Shown here piece by piece: positions 17,152 through 25,626 of a stretch of DNA of 38,198 bases (position 1 is its first letter; the number at the start of each line of letters is the position of its first letter). The DNA is from Planctomycetota bacterium (GTDB lineage: Bacteria > Planctomycetota > UBA8108 > UBA1146 > JAJFFE01), in NCBI GenBank assembly GCA_021776775.1, contig JAJFFE010000314.1, forward strand, positions 1 through 38,198, in the 5' to 3' direction. The notes under the pieces are model-generated. The model was not told the DNA's origin and ran no database searches. It was given only the letters and a program-made list of their open reading frames with translations. Position numbers and translations under genes: made by a program.

Positions 17152-18435
17152 CTAGTAAATTTCCTTATAGAAACCCTCGTTGTCGCTGGCGAGCTGACGC
17201 AGAAAATCGCGGGCAGATTCCTTGTCCTGGTTCTTCGCCTCGCCGGGAAAGAACCCGATGCAGTTTATAATCACCCGGCGGTCCCGATTCCACTCTTCGA
17301 CGCGAAGCCGGATCAAATCCGGGATATGTTCGTCGCCGATCGTCGGGCTACCATCCGATAACACGTAGATCGTATCGACGTCGGGATCATCGAACGCCGC
17401 TTTCAGGGCTGCGTAGGCATTGGTCTCCCCCGCGGCTTCGAGCTTCGGCAGCTTCTTGAGAGCGACCTCCAACGACTTGCGCTTGGCTCGTTGGAGCTTC
17501 GACGAGAAGGGATAGACGTCCTTAGAGAACGGCATGACGTTGAAGTACGTGTCGTCGGTCATCTGGTTTTCGAGAACGCGGCTGAGTTCACGAATCGCGA
17601 TCTCCATCCGCGTACCTTCTTCAGTTCCCGCCAGCATGCTCCCGGATGTATCGAGCAGAAACGCAACCTTCTCGCTGTAGATCGGGCCGTACAGCCCCTC
17701 GCGAACGGCGGTCTTCAGATTCTGCTTCTTCTCTTTCTCTCCGCCGAGCATGTCGCGAACTTCCGCCGCGCGCGGGACCTCGTAGCCGTCCCTCTTCGTC
17801 TTCCACCACAGACTCCAGTCTTCGAACACCGGGTCGTGCGTCATTCCGGTGAGACGACTGAGAGTCCATCGAAGGTCGGACAGGAGACGGCCCTTTTCGA
17901 CGCGTAGACGCGGAATCAGCGCGTCAATCGTGGCGACTCTACGAAACCGCACCAACGAACGAATCGCGGCCGAGCGAACCTGCCACTTCTTCTCTTTTTC
18001 CAAGATCTTGCAGAGGTTGCCGAACGCAAGCTCGCCACCGAAGCGTGAGATGACGCGACAACAGTGCGCTCGTTTTTCCCAGCGCTTGTGCTTCACCGCT
18101 TGCTCGTTGAGGTATTGGCGCGCCTCTGGATTCTTCGCGCGCGACAACAAGTCGATGGATCCTCGGTGGACGAGGAGGTTCTCGTGCTGGAGTCCGTAGC
18201 CGACCAACATCTTGGCGAGCGTCACGTTGTCGAAGCTCGTCCCCGTTTCCAAGAGATCAAGAATCGCGTCGACGTCACCAGACTTGAACGCGCGAGCCAG
18301 CGAGTCTCGATACTGGTCGAAGCCGTCGACAGCCCCGCTCGCGGCGTTGACCTCGACCGCGCCGAGTGTGAACGTGACGCTGACCATCGCCATCACTGCA
18401 GCGATGACCCAACGCATCGGGTGTTTCCCCGTCAT
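17152..18435 (-). CDS. Exported HEAT-repeat and von Willebrand factor A domain protein
   Basis: The 427-residue protein carries a Sec signal peptide (about 1-31, ending in VNA). Residues about 45-215 are helical with HEAT-like repeats (EKRAHCCRVISRFGG, QVRSAAIRSLVRFRR). Residues about 255-425 form a VWA domain with an intact metal-ion-dependent adhesion site: D262-T-S-G-S, T338 in GETNAY and D361 in LSDGSP. VWA domains bind partner proteins through a metal ion, and the HEAT part is a further protein-binding scaffold. It should act in the periplasm or at the cell surface. An alternative ATG six codons downstream (MRWVIAAV) also gives a good signal peptide. The gene is on the same strand as the FHA gene, 297 bases downstream of it. 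Confidence 0.85.
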   Translation of the reverse strand: MTGKHPMRWVIAAVMAMVSVTFTLGAVEVNAASGAVDGFDQYRDSLARAFKSGDVDAILDLLETGTSFDNVTLAKMLVGYGLQHENLLVHRGSIDLLSRAKNPEARQYLNEQAVKHKRWEKRAHCCRVISRFGGELAFGNLCKILEKEKKWQVRSAAIRSLVRFRRVATIDALIPRLRVEKGRLLSDLRWTLSRLTGMTHDPVFEDWSLWWKTKRDGYEVPRAAEVRDMLGGEKEKKQNLKTAVREGLYGPIYSEKVAFLLDTSGSMLAGTEEGTRMEIAIRELSRVLENQMTDDTYFNVMPFSKDVYPFSSKLQRAKRKSLEVALKKLPKLEAAGETNAYAALKAAFDDPDVDTIYVLSDGSPTIGDEHIPDLIRLRVEEWNRDRRVIINCIGFFPGEAKNQDKESARDFLRQLASDNEGFYKEIY

Positions 18436-18732
18436 GCCTATTCTCGATTCGATCTTGCTTCGTTCCGACCACCCACGTGGCGGCCCGTTTCGACACCTCG
18501 TCCGCGGCGATCCACGCCGGGCGGGACCGTGGCGCCTCCCCTGTCATCGCGCTTGGAGCGAACCAAGCCACGAATCATGGTCACCAGTATGCCCGAGAAC
18601 TGATTTCGACGCCGAGTCTCGTCAGGGTGGCTCCCAGAATCGGTACGGCTCGGGCTCGGGCGCTGTTTGTACCGCTCGATTCTCGCCTGGGCTCCAGAGG
18701 GTTGCTCTGACGCCGACTGAGACCGGGGATCG
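18436..18732. other. Intergenic region of 297 bases
   Basis: This stretch separates the FHA gene from the HEAT/VWA gene on the minus strand. I see no conserved protein, clear hairpin with a T-run or repeat in it. It is long enough for the HEAT/VWA gene to have its own promoter. Confidence 0.4.
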
Positions 18733-19704
18733 CTATTCGGATTCGAGCAAGCCTCTGTCTTCCGGATCGGGCGGGCAGTCTTCGGCTCGGAGCTCGTCGA
18801 GCTCCTGGGCGACGAGCTGGCGTATCGACTCACGCAGATCCGACACCTCGCCGAACTCTTGGAAGAATTCAGGACGCATCATGTCTTCCAACACGGTCGT
18901 GAACGCGGCCCGGACATTCGTCGAGTTACGAACCAGCAGCGAGACGAGTTTGTGGGTGAGGTAGTCAGCGACGAGCCCCGGTAGCAACCGGTTCTCTCCC
19001 CGCTCGAGCCACTTCAAGAATCCCTTCTCCATCTCGGACAGCCCCTTCTGCCCGCGGATACCATCGATAGCCGAACTCGCGCTCGGACCGTTGGACTTGG
19101 GGACTCCGCCGTCCCGCAAGCGTTGAACGAGTTCCTGCGCCTTGACCGGGTTGCGGAGGTTCACGAGGCCTTCGCCGCGCGTCCACGAAGCGCCGTCGAA
19201 GACGACGAGGACGGTCTTTCCGAGCTCGACGATGTCATCGATCTGGAGCTCGCGTGAGCCGATCCGCTCGCCATTGACGTAGGTACCGTTGGAGGAGTTG
19301 AGATCGACGAGAGTCAGAGTCTCACCTCGGCACGTCAACGAGCAGTGCTTGCGGCTCAGAAGGGTGTCTTGCAGCGTCAACTGATTGCGCTTCGATCGAC
19401 CGATCAAGAGCGTACCCTCACCGAGCTCGATGCTACGCAGTCCATCATCGAAGATTGCCAAGTGAAACTGATCCCCCGGGCTGGAGGCGCGCTTGCCTTG
19501 GGCCGCGACCGGGCGGCCGAGAGTGGTGTCGCCCTCGGACTCTGGTCGATCGGAGTTTTTCATGGGGCGGCTCACTGTTTCCGCGTCGCAGCTCGGGCGT
19601 GCGTCGTGCGCTGAGACCTCAGCGGCCAAAAGCTCTGTTGCTGGGAACTCCGTCTTGTCCAAGTCGGTGTCCTTCATCCAGGACAGCGCGCGTGAGGGGC
19701 GCAC
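18733..19704 (-). CDS. FHA domain protein
   Basis: Of 323 residues, about 80-170 form a forkhead-associated domain with all phosphothreonine-binding residues: IGRS (R103), LSRKH (S117, H120) and NSSNGTYVNG (N136-G145). FHA domains bind phosphothreonine peptides, so the protein should act with a Ser/Thr kinase, none of which is in the window. The C-terminal part (about 220-315) is helical (EMEKGFLKWLERGENRLLPGLV, LEDMMRPEFFQEFGEV) and resembles the region following FHA in some type VI secretion TagH-like proteins only weakly. The threonine-rich N-terminus (DKTEF, GDTTLG) may itself be phosphorylated. The start is GTG at 19704, with AGGAGG eleven bases upstream; ATG 19677 is the alternative. 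Confidence 0.88.
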   Translation of the reverse strand: MRPSRALSWMKDTDLDKTEFPATELLAAEVSAHDARPSCDAETVSRPMKNSDRPESEGDTTLGRPVAAQGKRASSPGDQFHLAIFDDGLRSIELGEGTLLIGRSKRNQLTLQDTLLSRKHCSLTCRGETLTLVDLNSSNGTYVNGERIGSRELQIDDIVELGKTVLVVFDGASWTRGEGLVNLRNPVKAQELVQRLRDGGVPKSNGPSASSAIDGIRGQKGLSEMEKGFLKWLERGENRLLPGLVADYLTHKLVSLLVRNSTNVRAAFTTVLEDMMRPEFFQEFGEVSDLRESIRQLVAQELDELRAEDCPPDPEDRGLLESE

Positions 19705-19745
19705 CGTCGTCGTCGCCTCCTGAAGAGGCGGCCGGACGTTCCTCG

Positions 19746-19751
19746 GTTATA
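19746..19751 (-). promoter_or_regulatory. Possible extended -10 promoter element of the FHA gene
   Basis: On the minus strand TGGTATAAC places TATAAC, preceded by TGG, about 42 bases before the GTG at 19704. No good -35 lies at the normal distance, which is tolerated with an extended -10. Found by eye only. Confidence 0.35.
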
Positions 19752-19881
19752 CCATGATGACAATCTCGCGCCGTGCCCGTTGCCAAAGAACTGTGGCGAA
19801 ATCGACCCTTGGGCACCGAGATCGTCCCGGCGCGGGGCACCCGATCGCCCGTTTCTCGGCTCGGACTCGGGACGACTGCGG

Positions 19882-20283
19882 TTAACTCAGTCGTTCGAGG
19901 ATTGCGGCGGGGGGACGCTTGGGTCGCCCGGTGGTTCCGTCGACGCAGGCGAGAGTCGTCGTTCCTGTGCAGATCAGGGTGTCTGTCGACGGGCGCAGGA
20001 TCCGGTAGCTAAAACCTATTCGCACCCCTTCGGCGTACTCGACCCGGGTTTCGACGATCAGTTCATCGTCGTAATGCGCCGGTGCTCGGTACTGCACCGC
20101 GAGGTCGATCACGACGAGTTGGTCGCCCGCCTCCTCCATGGCGCGGTAGCTCGCCCCCCGGGCACGGAGCAACTCGGTCCGCCCCCACTCGAAGTAGTCG
20201 ATGAAGTTCGAGTGGTACACCACGCCGCCGCAATCGGTATCGCGGTAGCGCACACGCAGACTCAGTTGGTGTTCGTAAGTCAT
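19882..20283 (-). CDS. ybgC: YbgC-family acyl-CoA thioesterase
   Basis: The 133-residue protein has the 4-hydroxybenzoyl-CoA thioesterase hot-dog fold. The N-terminal VRYRDTDCGGVVYHSNFIDYFEWGRTELLR contains the catalytic aspartate of the DTDxxGVVYH motif. The size is normal. Such enzymes hydrolyse short-chain or ACP-bound acyl thioesters in the cytoplasm; ybgC is often linked to tol-pal, which is not present here. It lies 19 bases after the MerR-like gene on the same strand, so the two probably share a transcript, opposite the propionyl-CoA operon. A link to acyl-CoA homeostasis of that operon is inference. GGAGG precedes the ATG closely. Confidence 0.9.
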   Translation of the reverse strand: MTYEHQLSLRVRYRDTDCGGVVYHSNFIDYFEWGRTELLRARGASYRAMEEAGDQLVVIDLAVQYRAPAHYDDELIVETRVEYAEGVRIGFSYRILRPSTDTLICTGTTTLACVDGTTGRPKRPPAAILERLS

Positions 20284-20302
20284 GCGCCTCCAACCGCGGT
20301 GC

Positions 20303-20563
20303 TCAACAACCGAGCTTTCTCAATCTCTCCGAGAAGATCTCTCGGATGTCGCGCAACGTGTAGCGCTGATTCAGAGATTGGATGAGTTTGATCTGCTTGA
20401 ACACTGTCTCGCGGAAGCGATTGCGACCGGTATCGGTGATCTCGGCGGGTTGAATCAAGTCGAGCTGGATGTATCGATAGAGGACCTGTCGCGAGATCCC
20501 GGATCGCTCCAGGACTGCACCTGTCTTCAGCAACTCACCGTTGGATTCGGACGACTTGACCAT
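20303..20563 (-). CDS. Short MerR-type transcriptional regulator
   Basis: The 86-residue protein is little more than a MerR-type winged helix: LLKTGAVLERSGISRQVLYRYIQLDLIQPAEITDTGRNRF, followed by VFKQIKLIQSLNQRYTLRDIREIF. It has no long dimerisation helix or effector-binding domain, so it is of the short HspR/MlrA-N-terminal type, and effector sensing is not evident. The ATG at 20563 was chosen because the fold begins shortly after it; no convincing ribosome binding site is visible and a GTG 12 codons upstream is possible. It is divergent from birA across 84 bases and is a natural candidate to regulate the biotin/propionyl-CoA operon and itself. Confidence 0.8.
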   Translation of the reverse strand: MVKSSESNGELLKTGAVLERSGISRQVLYRYIQLDLIQPAEITDTGRNRFRETVFKQIKLIQSLNQRYTLRDIREIFSERLRKLGC

Positions 20564-20637
20564 GTCGCCGAAGGTATCATCCTCCACACAAAATCGGGAG
20601 TGAACGATCTCGATACTTTCGACTCTTTCAAGGATGC

Positions 20638-20642
20638 GGAGG
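20638..20642 (+). promoter_or_regulatory. Ribosome binding site fixing the TTG start of birA
   Basis: GGAGG lies five bases before TTG 20648, immediately ahead of the first BirA-like residues. The open frame continues upstream into the MerR gene on the other strand, so this site decides the start. Confidence 0.7.
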
Positions 20643-20647
20643 ACTCG

Positions 20648-21445
20648 TTGCTGCACGACGAGGCGATCCCTGGGTGGCGGATCACTTGCCAAGAGGCCGT
20701 CGATTCGACGCAGACCGTGGCGCTGGAGGAGTGGAATAACGATCCGGGCCGACCGGTCGCTGCGCGCGCTGTCCGACAGATCGCAGGTCGCGGACGTCGC
20801 GGGCACCAGTGGGAGAGTCCCGAAGGAGGCCTCTGGGTCTCCCTGGTGCTCCCGACAACCGAGCCGCCGGATCCGTTCGTCGGAATGGCGATCTCTCTCT
20901 GCGCCCTCGAGAGCGTGGAGTCACTTCTACCCGCAGTCGAGTCACGTCTGGCGTTGAAGTGGCCCAATGACCTCGTCCGATTGAGCGGTCGCGGGCTCCC
21001 GCAAAAATGGGGCGGCGTCATTACGGAGGTCAAGCGAGACCGCACAGGCGGTGCAGTCTTGGTCATCGGCGTTGGGCTCAACCTACAAGTCGATCCTGGA
21101 CGAGTCCAAGCCGCCAATTCGACGTCGATCCTGGCTGAATTCGGCGAGAGCCCCTCCCCTTTCGGGGCCCTCTCTCGTATTCTTCCGCGCTTCGATCGGT
21201 GGCTCGCCGACGACCGCGAGAGCGGCCGAAAGCAGTCTCTCGATCGAGTGACTCGGCGGCTCTCAACTATCGGAAGCGATATCACTTGGGAAGAGTCCTC
21301 TGCTCGCGAGTCGACGCCGCTCTGCCGTGAAGGGCGCGCCGTGTCGCTGGCCGATGACGGGGCTCTCGTCGTGCGGCTCTCGACCGGTGACATCGAGGAG
21401 TTGCGATCCGCCGACATTCGACACGTGCGCCCCGCCTCGACATGA
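20648..21445 (+). CDS. birA: Biotin-[acetyl/propionyl-CoA carboxylase] ligase
   Basis: The 265-residue enzyme activates biotin with ATP and attaches it to the lysine of a biotin carrier. It shows the biotin-binding motif GRGRRGHQWESPEGGLW, the catalytic LKWPNDL and a C-terminal SH3-like part (LSTGDIEELRSADIRHVRP). The N-terminal helix-turn-helix of E. coli BirA is missing, so it is a monofunctional class I ligase and not itself the repressor. It heads the operon whose last gene encodes a biotin carrier, its likely substrate. The TGA stop overlaps the ATG of a 47-codon frame (ATGA at 21442-21445). Confidence 0.93.
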   Translation: MLHDEAIPGWRITCQEAVDSTQTVALEEWNNDPGRPVAARAVRQIAGRGRRGHQWESPEGGLWVSLVLPTTEPPDPFVGMAISLCALESVESLLPAVESRLALKWPNDLVRLSGRGLPQKWGGVITEVKRDRTGGAVLVIGVGLNLQVDPGRVQAANSTSILAEFGESPSPFGALSRILPRFDRWLADDRESGRKQSLDRVTRRLSTIGSDITWEESSARESTPLCREGRAVSLADDGALVVRLSTGDIEELRSADIRHVRPAST

Positions 21446-21585
21446 AACAAAGGACGTCAGGCGACGCCAAGAACGCAGACGCAGACAACGGCACCGCGAT
21501 CGTCAGCGCGCTCGAAGTTAGCGTGCTCAAACTCAGTGCTACGAGGAATCGATCCAAGGCCACGGTGGAGGTAGCCCGCTCATGA
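21442..21585 (+). CDS. Possible 47-residue peptide linking birA and the mutase gene
   Basis: A short frame (MKQRTSGDAKNADADNGTAI...) starts at an ATG that overlaps the birA stop by four bases and ends at a TGA that overlaps the mutase ATG by four bases. About 70 percent of third positions are G or C, as in neighbouring genes. It has no signal peptide or recognisable domain; the N-terminal half is polar and the second half could form a helix or strand (ALEVSVLKLS). Two perfect ATGA junctions are unlikely by chance in an otherwise fully coupled operon, so it may be real or may serve only to carry ribosomes across. No family is recognised. Confidence 0.5.
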   Translation: MKQRTSGDAKNADADNGTAIVSALEVSVLKLSATRNRSKATVEVARS

Positions 21586-23195
21586 ACATGTCCGAATTCG
21601 AGCGTTGGCGCAGAGACGTCTACGATCCGTTCGTTGCGACCCATCCGGAGCGCAAAGCGAGTTTCGAAACATCGTCGGATCTTACGCTCCCGCCGACCTT
21701 CGTCGAAGGGGACGACGTGGGACCGGGTGAGCCTCCGTATCGACGGGGGATCCATCCGACCATGTATCGGGGTCGCCTCTGGACCATGCGACAGTACGCA
21801 GGCTTTTCCTCCCCGAAGGAAACCAACGAGAGATTTCGCTATCTCCTCGAACGTGGTCAAACCGGTCTGTCCGTTGCGTTCGATCTCCCCACTCAAATTG
21901 GATACGACTCCGACGACCCGCTGGCGCTCGGTGAAGTCGGACGGGTGGGAGTGCCAATTTCGACGCTCGACGATCTCGATCAGCTGTTCGATCAAATCCC
22001 TCTCGATCGCGTCTCGATATCCATGACGATCAATTCGACCGCGCCGATTCTCATCGCCCTGTTGTGCGCGCTGGCAAAACGCCGCGGTGTCCCGATCGAA
22101 GCGCTACGCGGAACAGTGCAGAACGACATCCTCAAAGAGTTCATCGCCCGTGGCACCCAACGCTATCCCGTCGGTCCGTCGCTCACGCTCGCGACCGACG
22201 TCATCGAATTCGCTACCGAATCGATGCCGCGCTTCCATCCAATCTCGATCAGCGGCTACCACATTCGTGAAGCCGGTTCGACTGCGGTCGAAGAAGTCGC
22301 GTTCACACTGGCCAACGGAATCGCCTACCTCGAACAAGCGAAAGCGCGCGGGCTCGACCTTGAACAAGTCGGTCGACGGCTTTCCTTCTTCTTCAACGCA
22401 CACAATCACCTCTTCGAAGAGATCGCGAAATTCCGAGCCGCGCGCGAGCTGTGGTACCGGATCACCGGCGACCGCTTCGCAATGAAGGATGAACGTGCTC
22501 GGCAGCTCCGGTTCCACACTCAGACCGGCGGCTCGACCCTCACCGCGCACGAACCCGAGAACAATGTCGTCCGGGTCACGGTTCAAGCGTTGTCGGCCGT
22601 ACTCGGTGGCACCCAATCACTGCACACCAACGGCGCCGACGAAGCTCTGTCGCTCCCGACGTCCGAAAGCGCCAAGCTCGCCCTTCGCACCCAGCAGATT
22701 CTGGCCAACGAAAGCGGCGTAACCGAGGTCGCAGATCCACTCGGAGGTTGTCCGTACGTCGAGGATCTCACGTCTCGCGTTCTGTCAGCGGCCGACGAGC
22801 TCATCCGAGAGATCGACAAACGCGGCGGCACGGTCGCCTGTGTCGAAAACGGGTTCATTCGAGGACGGATCGAAGAGAGCGCATATCGCGCGCAGGTCGC
22901 CATCGACGACGGGTCACAGACTCCGGTCGGAGTCGACGCCGGCGCTGAAATCCCCGACGCACCGTTCACGGTCGACACCTCGATCGAAGCGCAACGCTGT
23001 GACCAACTAGCGCAGTTCCGCCAGGGACGAGACAGCGCGGCCGTCGAAAAAGCGCTGGTCGAAGTTTCCGCCCGATCGAAGGCGGGCGACAACGTCATGC
23101 CGTCGTTGATCAGCGCGATCGAAAACAACGCCACACTCGGAGAGATCGCTCGCACGTTGAGCGAAGTTCACGGAGAGTTTCGCGATGACCAGTGA
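21582..23195 (+). CDS. mcmA1: Methylmalonyl-CoA mutase, catalytic large subunit
   Basis: The 537-residue protein is the TIM-barrel subunit that interconverts (R)-methylmalonyl-CoA and succinyl-CoA with adenosylcobalamin. It holds RRGIHPTMYRGRLWTMRQYAGF and GQTGLSVAFDLPTQIGYDSD, then GTVQNDILKEFIAR and SISGYHIREAGS with the active-site Tyr-His pair. The tyrosine of RQYAGF and the arginine of FIARGT fit methylmalonyl-CoA rather than isobutyryl- or 2-hydroxyisobutyryl-CoA mutases, in which these positions differ. The cobalamin domain is a separate protein encoded next, with an 11-base overlap. The start ATG 21582 has GGAGG ten bases upstream; ATG 21588 is possible. The MeaB/ArgK GTPase that usually protects the mutase is not in the window. 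Confidence 0.95.
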   Translation: MNMSEFERWRRDVYDPFVATHPERKASFETSSDLTLPPTFVEGDDVGPGEPPYRRGIHPTMYRGRLWTMRQYAGFSSPKETNERFRYLLERGQTGLSVAFDLPTQIGYDSDDPLALGEVGRVGVPISTLDDLDQLFDQIPLDRVSISMTINSTAPILIALLCALAKRRGVPIEALRGTVQNDILKEFIARGTQRYPVGPSLTLATDVIEFATESMPRFHPISISGYHIREAGSTAVEEVAFTLANGIAYLEQAKARGLDLEQVGRRLSFFFNAHNHLFEEIAKFRAARELWYRITGDRFAMKDERARQLRFHTQTGGSTLTAHEPENNVVRVTVQALSAVLGGTQSLHTNGADEALSLPTSESAKLALRTQQILANESGVTEVADPLGGCPYVEDLTSRVLSAADELIREIDKRGGTVACVENGFIRGRIEESAYRAQVAIDDGSQTPVGVDAGAEIPDAPFTVDTSIEAQRCDQLAQFRQGRDSAAVEKALVEVSARSKAGDNVMPSLISAIENNATLGEIARTLSEVHGEFRDDQ

Positions 23196-23616
23196 TCGTT
23201 CCCAATCCCCGATTCGCGTCCTCCTGGCCAAGCCCGGCCTCGATGGCCACGACCGCGGCATTCGCCTCGTGCTTCGTGTGCTTCGTGACGCGGGCATGGA
23301 AGTCATCTACACCGGACTTCGCGCGACTCCCGGAGAGATCATCCGCGCGGCGCTCGATGAAGACGTCGAGGCCATCGGCTTGTCGAGTCTCTCCGGTGCG
23401 CACGACCAACACTTCCTCGAAGTGTCGCGGCTCTTGGCCGAGCAAGGCGCGTCGGACGTCCTGCTTTTCTGCGGGGGCATCATTCCGAAGGCGGACGTGC
23501 CACGCTTGAAAGAAGCCGGCTTCGACGGCGTCTTCCCACCCGGCACGCCACTCGACGCCATCGTGCAATTTCTGAAGGACCGCCTCCGGCCCAGCTCCGA
23601 ATCGGAGTCGCCATGA
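23185..23616 (+). CDS. mcmA2: Methylmalonyl-CoA mutase, cobalamin-binding small subunit
   Basis: The 143-residue protein is a stand-alone B12-binding domain. IRVLLAKPGLDGHDRGIRLV contains the D-x-H-x-x-G motif, whose histidine coordinates cobalt, followed by GLSSLSGAH and LFCGGIIP, which bind the nucleotide tail. It should form the holoenzyme with the large subunit. Its ATG lies inside the end of the large-subunit gene (11-base overlap), and its stop overlaps the epimerase start by four bases, so the three genes should be translated together. Length and motifs are normal for the split mutase. Confidence 0.95.
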   Translation: MTSDRSQSPIRVLLAKPGLDGHDRGIRLVLRVLRDAGMEVIYTGLRATPGEIIRAALDEDVEAIGLSSLSGAHDQHFLEVSRLLAEQGASDVLLFCGGIIPKADVPRLKEAGFDGVFPPGTPLDAIVQFLKDRLRPSSESESP

Positions 23617-24023
23617 GTTTGATCCTCGACCACGTCGGCATTGCCGTGGCCTGCCTCGACGACGCGCTCGCGCTGTGGCGTGATCAACTAGGCGCGAACG
23701 TCACCGAAATAGAAGTCGTCGAGTCTCAGGGCGCACGCGTTGCGTTTCTCGAGACCGATACCGGAAGCACAACGGAGTTGCTCGAGTCCACGCGCGAAGA
23801 CTCCGCGATCGGCAAGTTCTTGGCGTCGGGCCGCAAGGGCGTGCATCACCTCGCCTACCGAGTCGACGACATTGAAGAACGGTTGGCGCGATTATCGGAG
23901 GCGGGAGTGCCGCTCATTCATGCGAACCCGGTCGCTGGCTCTCGTGGTACCCGAATCGCGTTCGTCCACCCTCGCGGTACCGAAGGCGTCTTGATCGAAC
24001 TCGTCCAATACCCGGATCGTTGA
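23613..24023 (+). CDS. mce: Methylmalonyl-CoA epimerase
   Basis: The 136-residue protein belongs to the vicinal oxygen chelate fold. Metal ligands are visible in LDHVGIAV (H7), GVHHLAYRVDD and VLIELVQ. It converts (S)- to (R)-methylmalonyl-CoA, the step between the carboxylase and the mutase encoded around it. The start overlaps the preceding stop (ATGA). A 55-base gap follows before the carboxyltransferase gene. Confidence 0.94.
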   Translation: MSLILDHVGIAVACLDDALALWRDQLGANVTEIEVVESQGARVAFLETDTGSTTELLESTREDSAIGKFLASGRKGVHHLAYRVDDIEERLARLSEAGVPLIHANPVAGSRGTRIAFVHPRGTEGVLIELVQYPDR

Positions 24024-24078
24024 TCTTCATCTCTTCTTGCTAGCTCGGTCGCTATGACGATCGAAACGAAAGGCAGTC

Positions 24079-25626
24079 GTGAAAGAGCCAGTGCGTCAGA
24101 AGACTCGCGAGTTGCGCGAGCTCGCTCACCTCGGTGGAGGTGAAGAGCGAATCCAGCGTCAACACGATCGCGGGAAGCTCACCGCTCGCGAGCGAGTCTC
24201 GGTACTCCTCGACGACGGGACGTTTCAAGAGATTGACGCGTTCATCAAGCACCGCTGCCGCGACTTCGGTATGGAGAAACGGGTCGTCCCCGGCGACGGA
24301 GTCATCACCGGTTGGGGTGAGATCGATGGCCGACGGGTGTTTGTCTTCAGCCAAGACTTCACGGTCGAGGGCGGCAGCCTCTCCGCCACCAACGCCGCCA
24401 AAATCGTCAAGATCATGGAGATGGCACTCAAGGCAGGCTGCCCCGTCGTCGGGTTGAACGACTCCGGCGGCGCACGCATCCAGGAGGGAGTCGCAAGCCT
24501 CGGCGGGTACGCCGACATCTTCCTTCGCAATACTTTGGCGTCCGGGGTGATCCCGCAGATTTCGGCCATCATGGGCCCGTGCGCGGGCGGAGCGGTCTAC
24601 TCGCCTGCGATCACCGACTTCATCGCCATGGTCGAAGGCACGAGCTACATGTATGTGACGGGACCGGACGTCGTCAAGACGGTGACGCACGAAACCGTCA
24701 GTCACGACGAACTCGGCGGTGCGAGGACGCATAGTGCGAAGAGTGGCGTCGCCCACTTCATGTCGGCCAACGATCGCGAGTGCCTCGAGAATCTGAGGCG
24801 CCTGTTGTCCTACCTGCCGTCGAACAACCTCGAAGACCCACCGATTGCGCAATGCGACGACCCCATCGATCGCGCCGACCCCGAGCTGTCCACGATCGTG
24901 CCCGAGAACTCGGAGAAGCCGTACGACATCAAACAGATCGTGAACCGCGTCATAGACCGGGACAGCTTCCTCGAAGTCCACGAGCACTACGCCGGGAACA
25001 TCGTAATCGGATTCGCGCGACTCGGTGGACGCCCGGTTGGAATCGTCGCGAATCAACCGTGCGTTCTGGCCGGCTGCTTGGACATCAACGCCAGTGTCAA
25101 AGCGGCGCGCTTCATTCGATTCCTCGATTGCTTCAATTTCCCGATCATCACCTTCGTCGACGTTCCGGGATTTCTCCCCGGTACCGAACAAGAGTGGAAC
25201 GGGATCATTACTAACGGCGCCAAACTCCTCTACGCCTACTGCGAGGCGACGGTGCCGAAGCTCACCGTGATCACTCGAAAAGCGTACGGCGGCGCCTACG
25301 ACGTCATGTCCTCCAAACACATCCGCGGCGACCTCAACTACGCGTGGCCGTCGGCGGAGATCGCGGTGATGGGTGCCAAGGGCGCCGTCGAGATCATCTT
25401 CCGGAAAGAGATCCAAGGCGCGGACGATCCCGCCGCGGTCGAGACGGCACGGGTCGAAGAGTTCAAAGAGTTGTTCGCAAACCCGTTCACGGCGGCGGAG
25501 CGCGGTTACGTCGACGATATTATCGAGGAACCAGAAACGCGACGGCGCCTCATCGACGGGTTGCGACTCTTGGCCGGAAAGCGCGACAGCAACCCTCCGA
25601 AGAAGCACGGAAACATACCGCTATGA
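24079..25626 (+). CDS. pccB: Propionyl-CoA carboxylase beta (carboxyltransferase) subunit
   Basis: The 515-residue protein has the two crotonase-like halves of acyl-CoA carboxyltransferases. The first holds [35 protein letters not shown] and [13 protein letters not shown], the second [18 protein letters not shown] and [16 protein letters not shown]. The aspartate in GGAYDVM occupies the position reported to favour propionyl-CoA in actinobacterial PccB (from memory). It moves carboxyl from carboxybiotin to propionyl-CoA. A methylmalonyl-CoA decarboxylase or transcarboxylase subunit would look similar, but the biotin carboxylase encoded next argues for an ATP-dependent carboxylase. The start is GTG 24079 after AAAGG. 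The stop overlaps the next gene by four bases. Confidence 0.92.
   Translation: MKEPVRQKTRELRELAHLGGGEERIQRQHDRGKLTARERVSVLLDDGTFQEIDAFIKHRCRDFGMEKRVVPGDGVITGWGEIDGRRVFVFSQDFTVEGGSLSATNAAKIVKIMEMALKAGCPVVGLNDSGGARIQEGVASLGGYADIFLRNTLASGVIPQISAIMGPCAGGAVYSPAITDFIAMVEGTSYMYVTGPDVVKTVTHETVSHDELGGARTHSAKSGVAHFMSANDRECLENLRRLLSYLPSNNLEDPPIAQCDDPIDRADPELSTIVPENSEKPYDIKQIVNRVIDRDSFLEVHEHYAGNIVIGFARLGGRPVGIVANQPCVLAGCLDINASVKAARFIRFLDCFNFPIITFVDVPGFLPGTEQEWNGIITNGAKLLYAYCEATVPKLTVITRKAYGGAYDVMSSKHIRGDLNYAWPSAEIAVMGAKGAVEIIFRKEIQGADDPAAVETARVEEFKELFANPFTAAERGYVDDIIEEPETRRRLIDGLRLLAGKRDSNPPKKHGNIPL

Noticed and set aside
24052..25608. Minus-strand open frame of 518 codons opposite pccB
   Set aside because: The plus strand encodes a complete carboxyltransferase; the opposite frame has no recognisable motif.
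25344..25622. Upstream extension of the biotin carboxylase gene into pccB
   Set aside because: It is the shifted frame of pccB; the ATGA overlap at 25623 gives the normal N-terminus.
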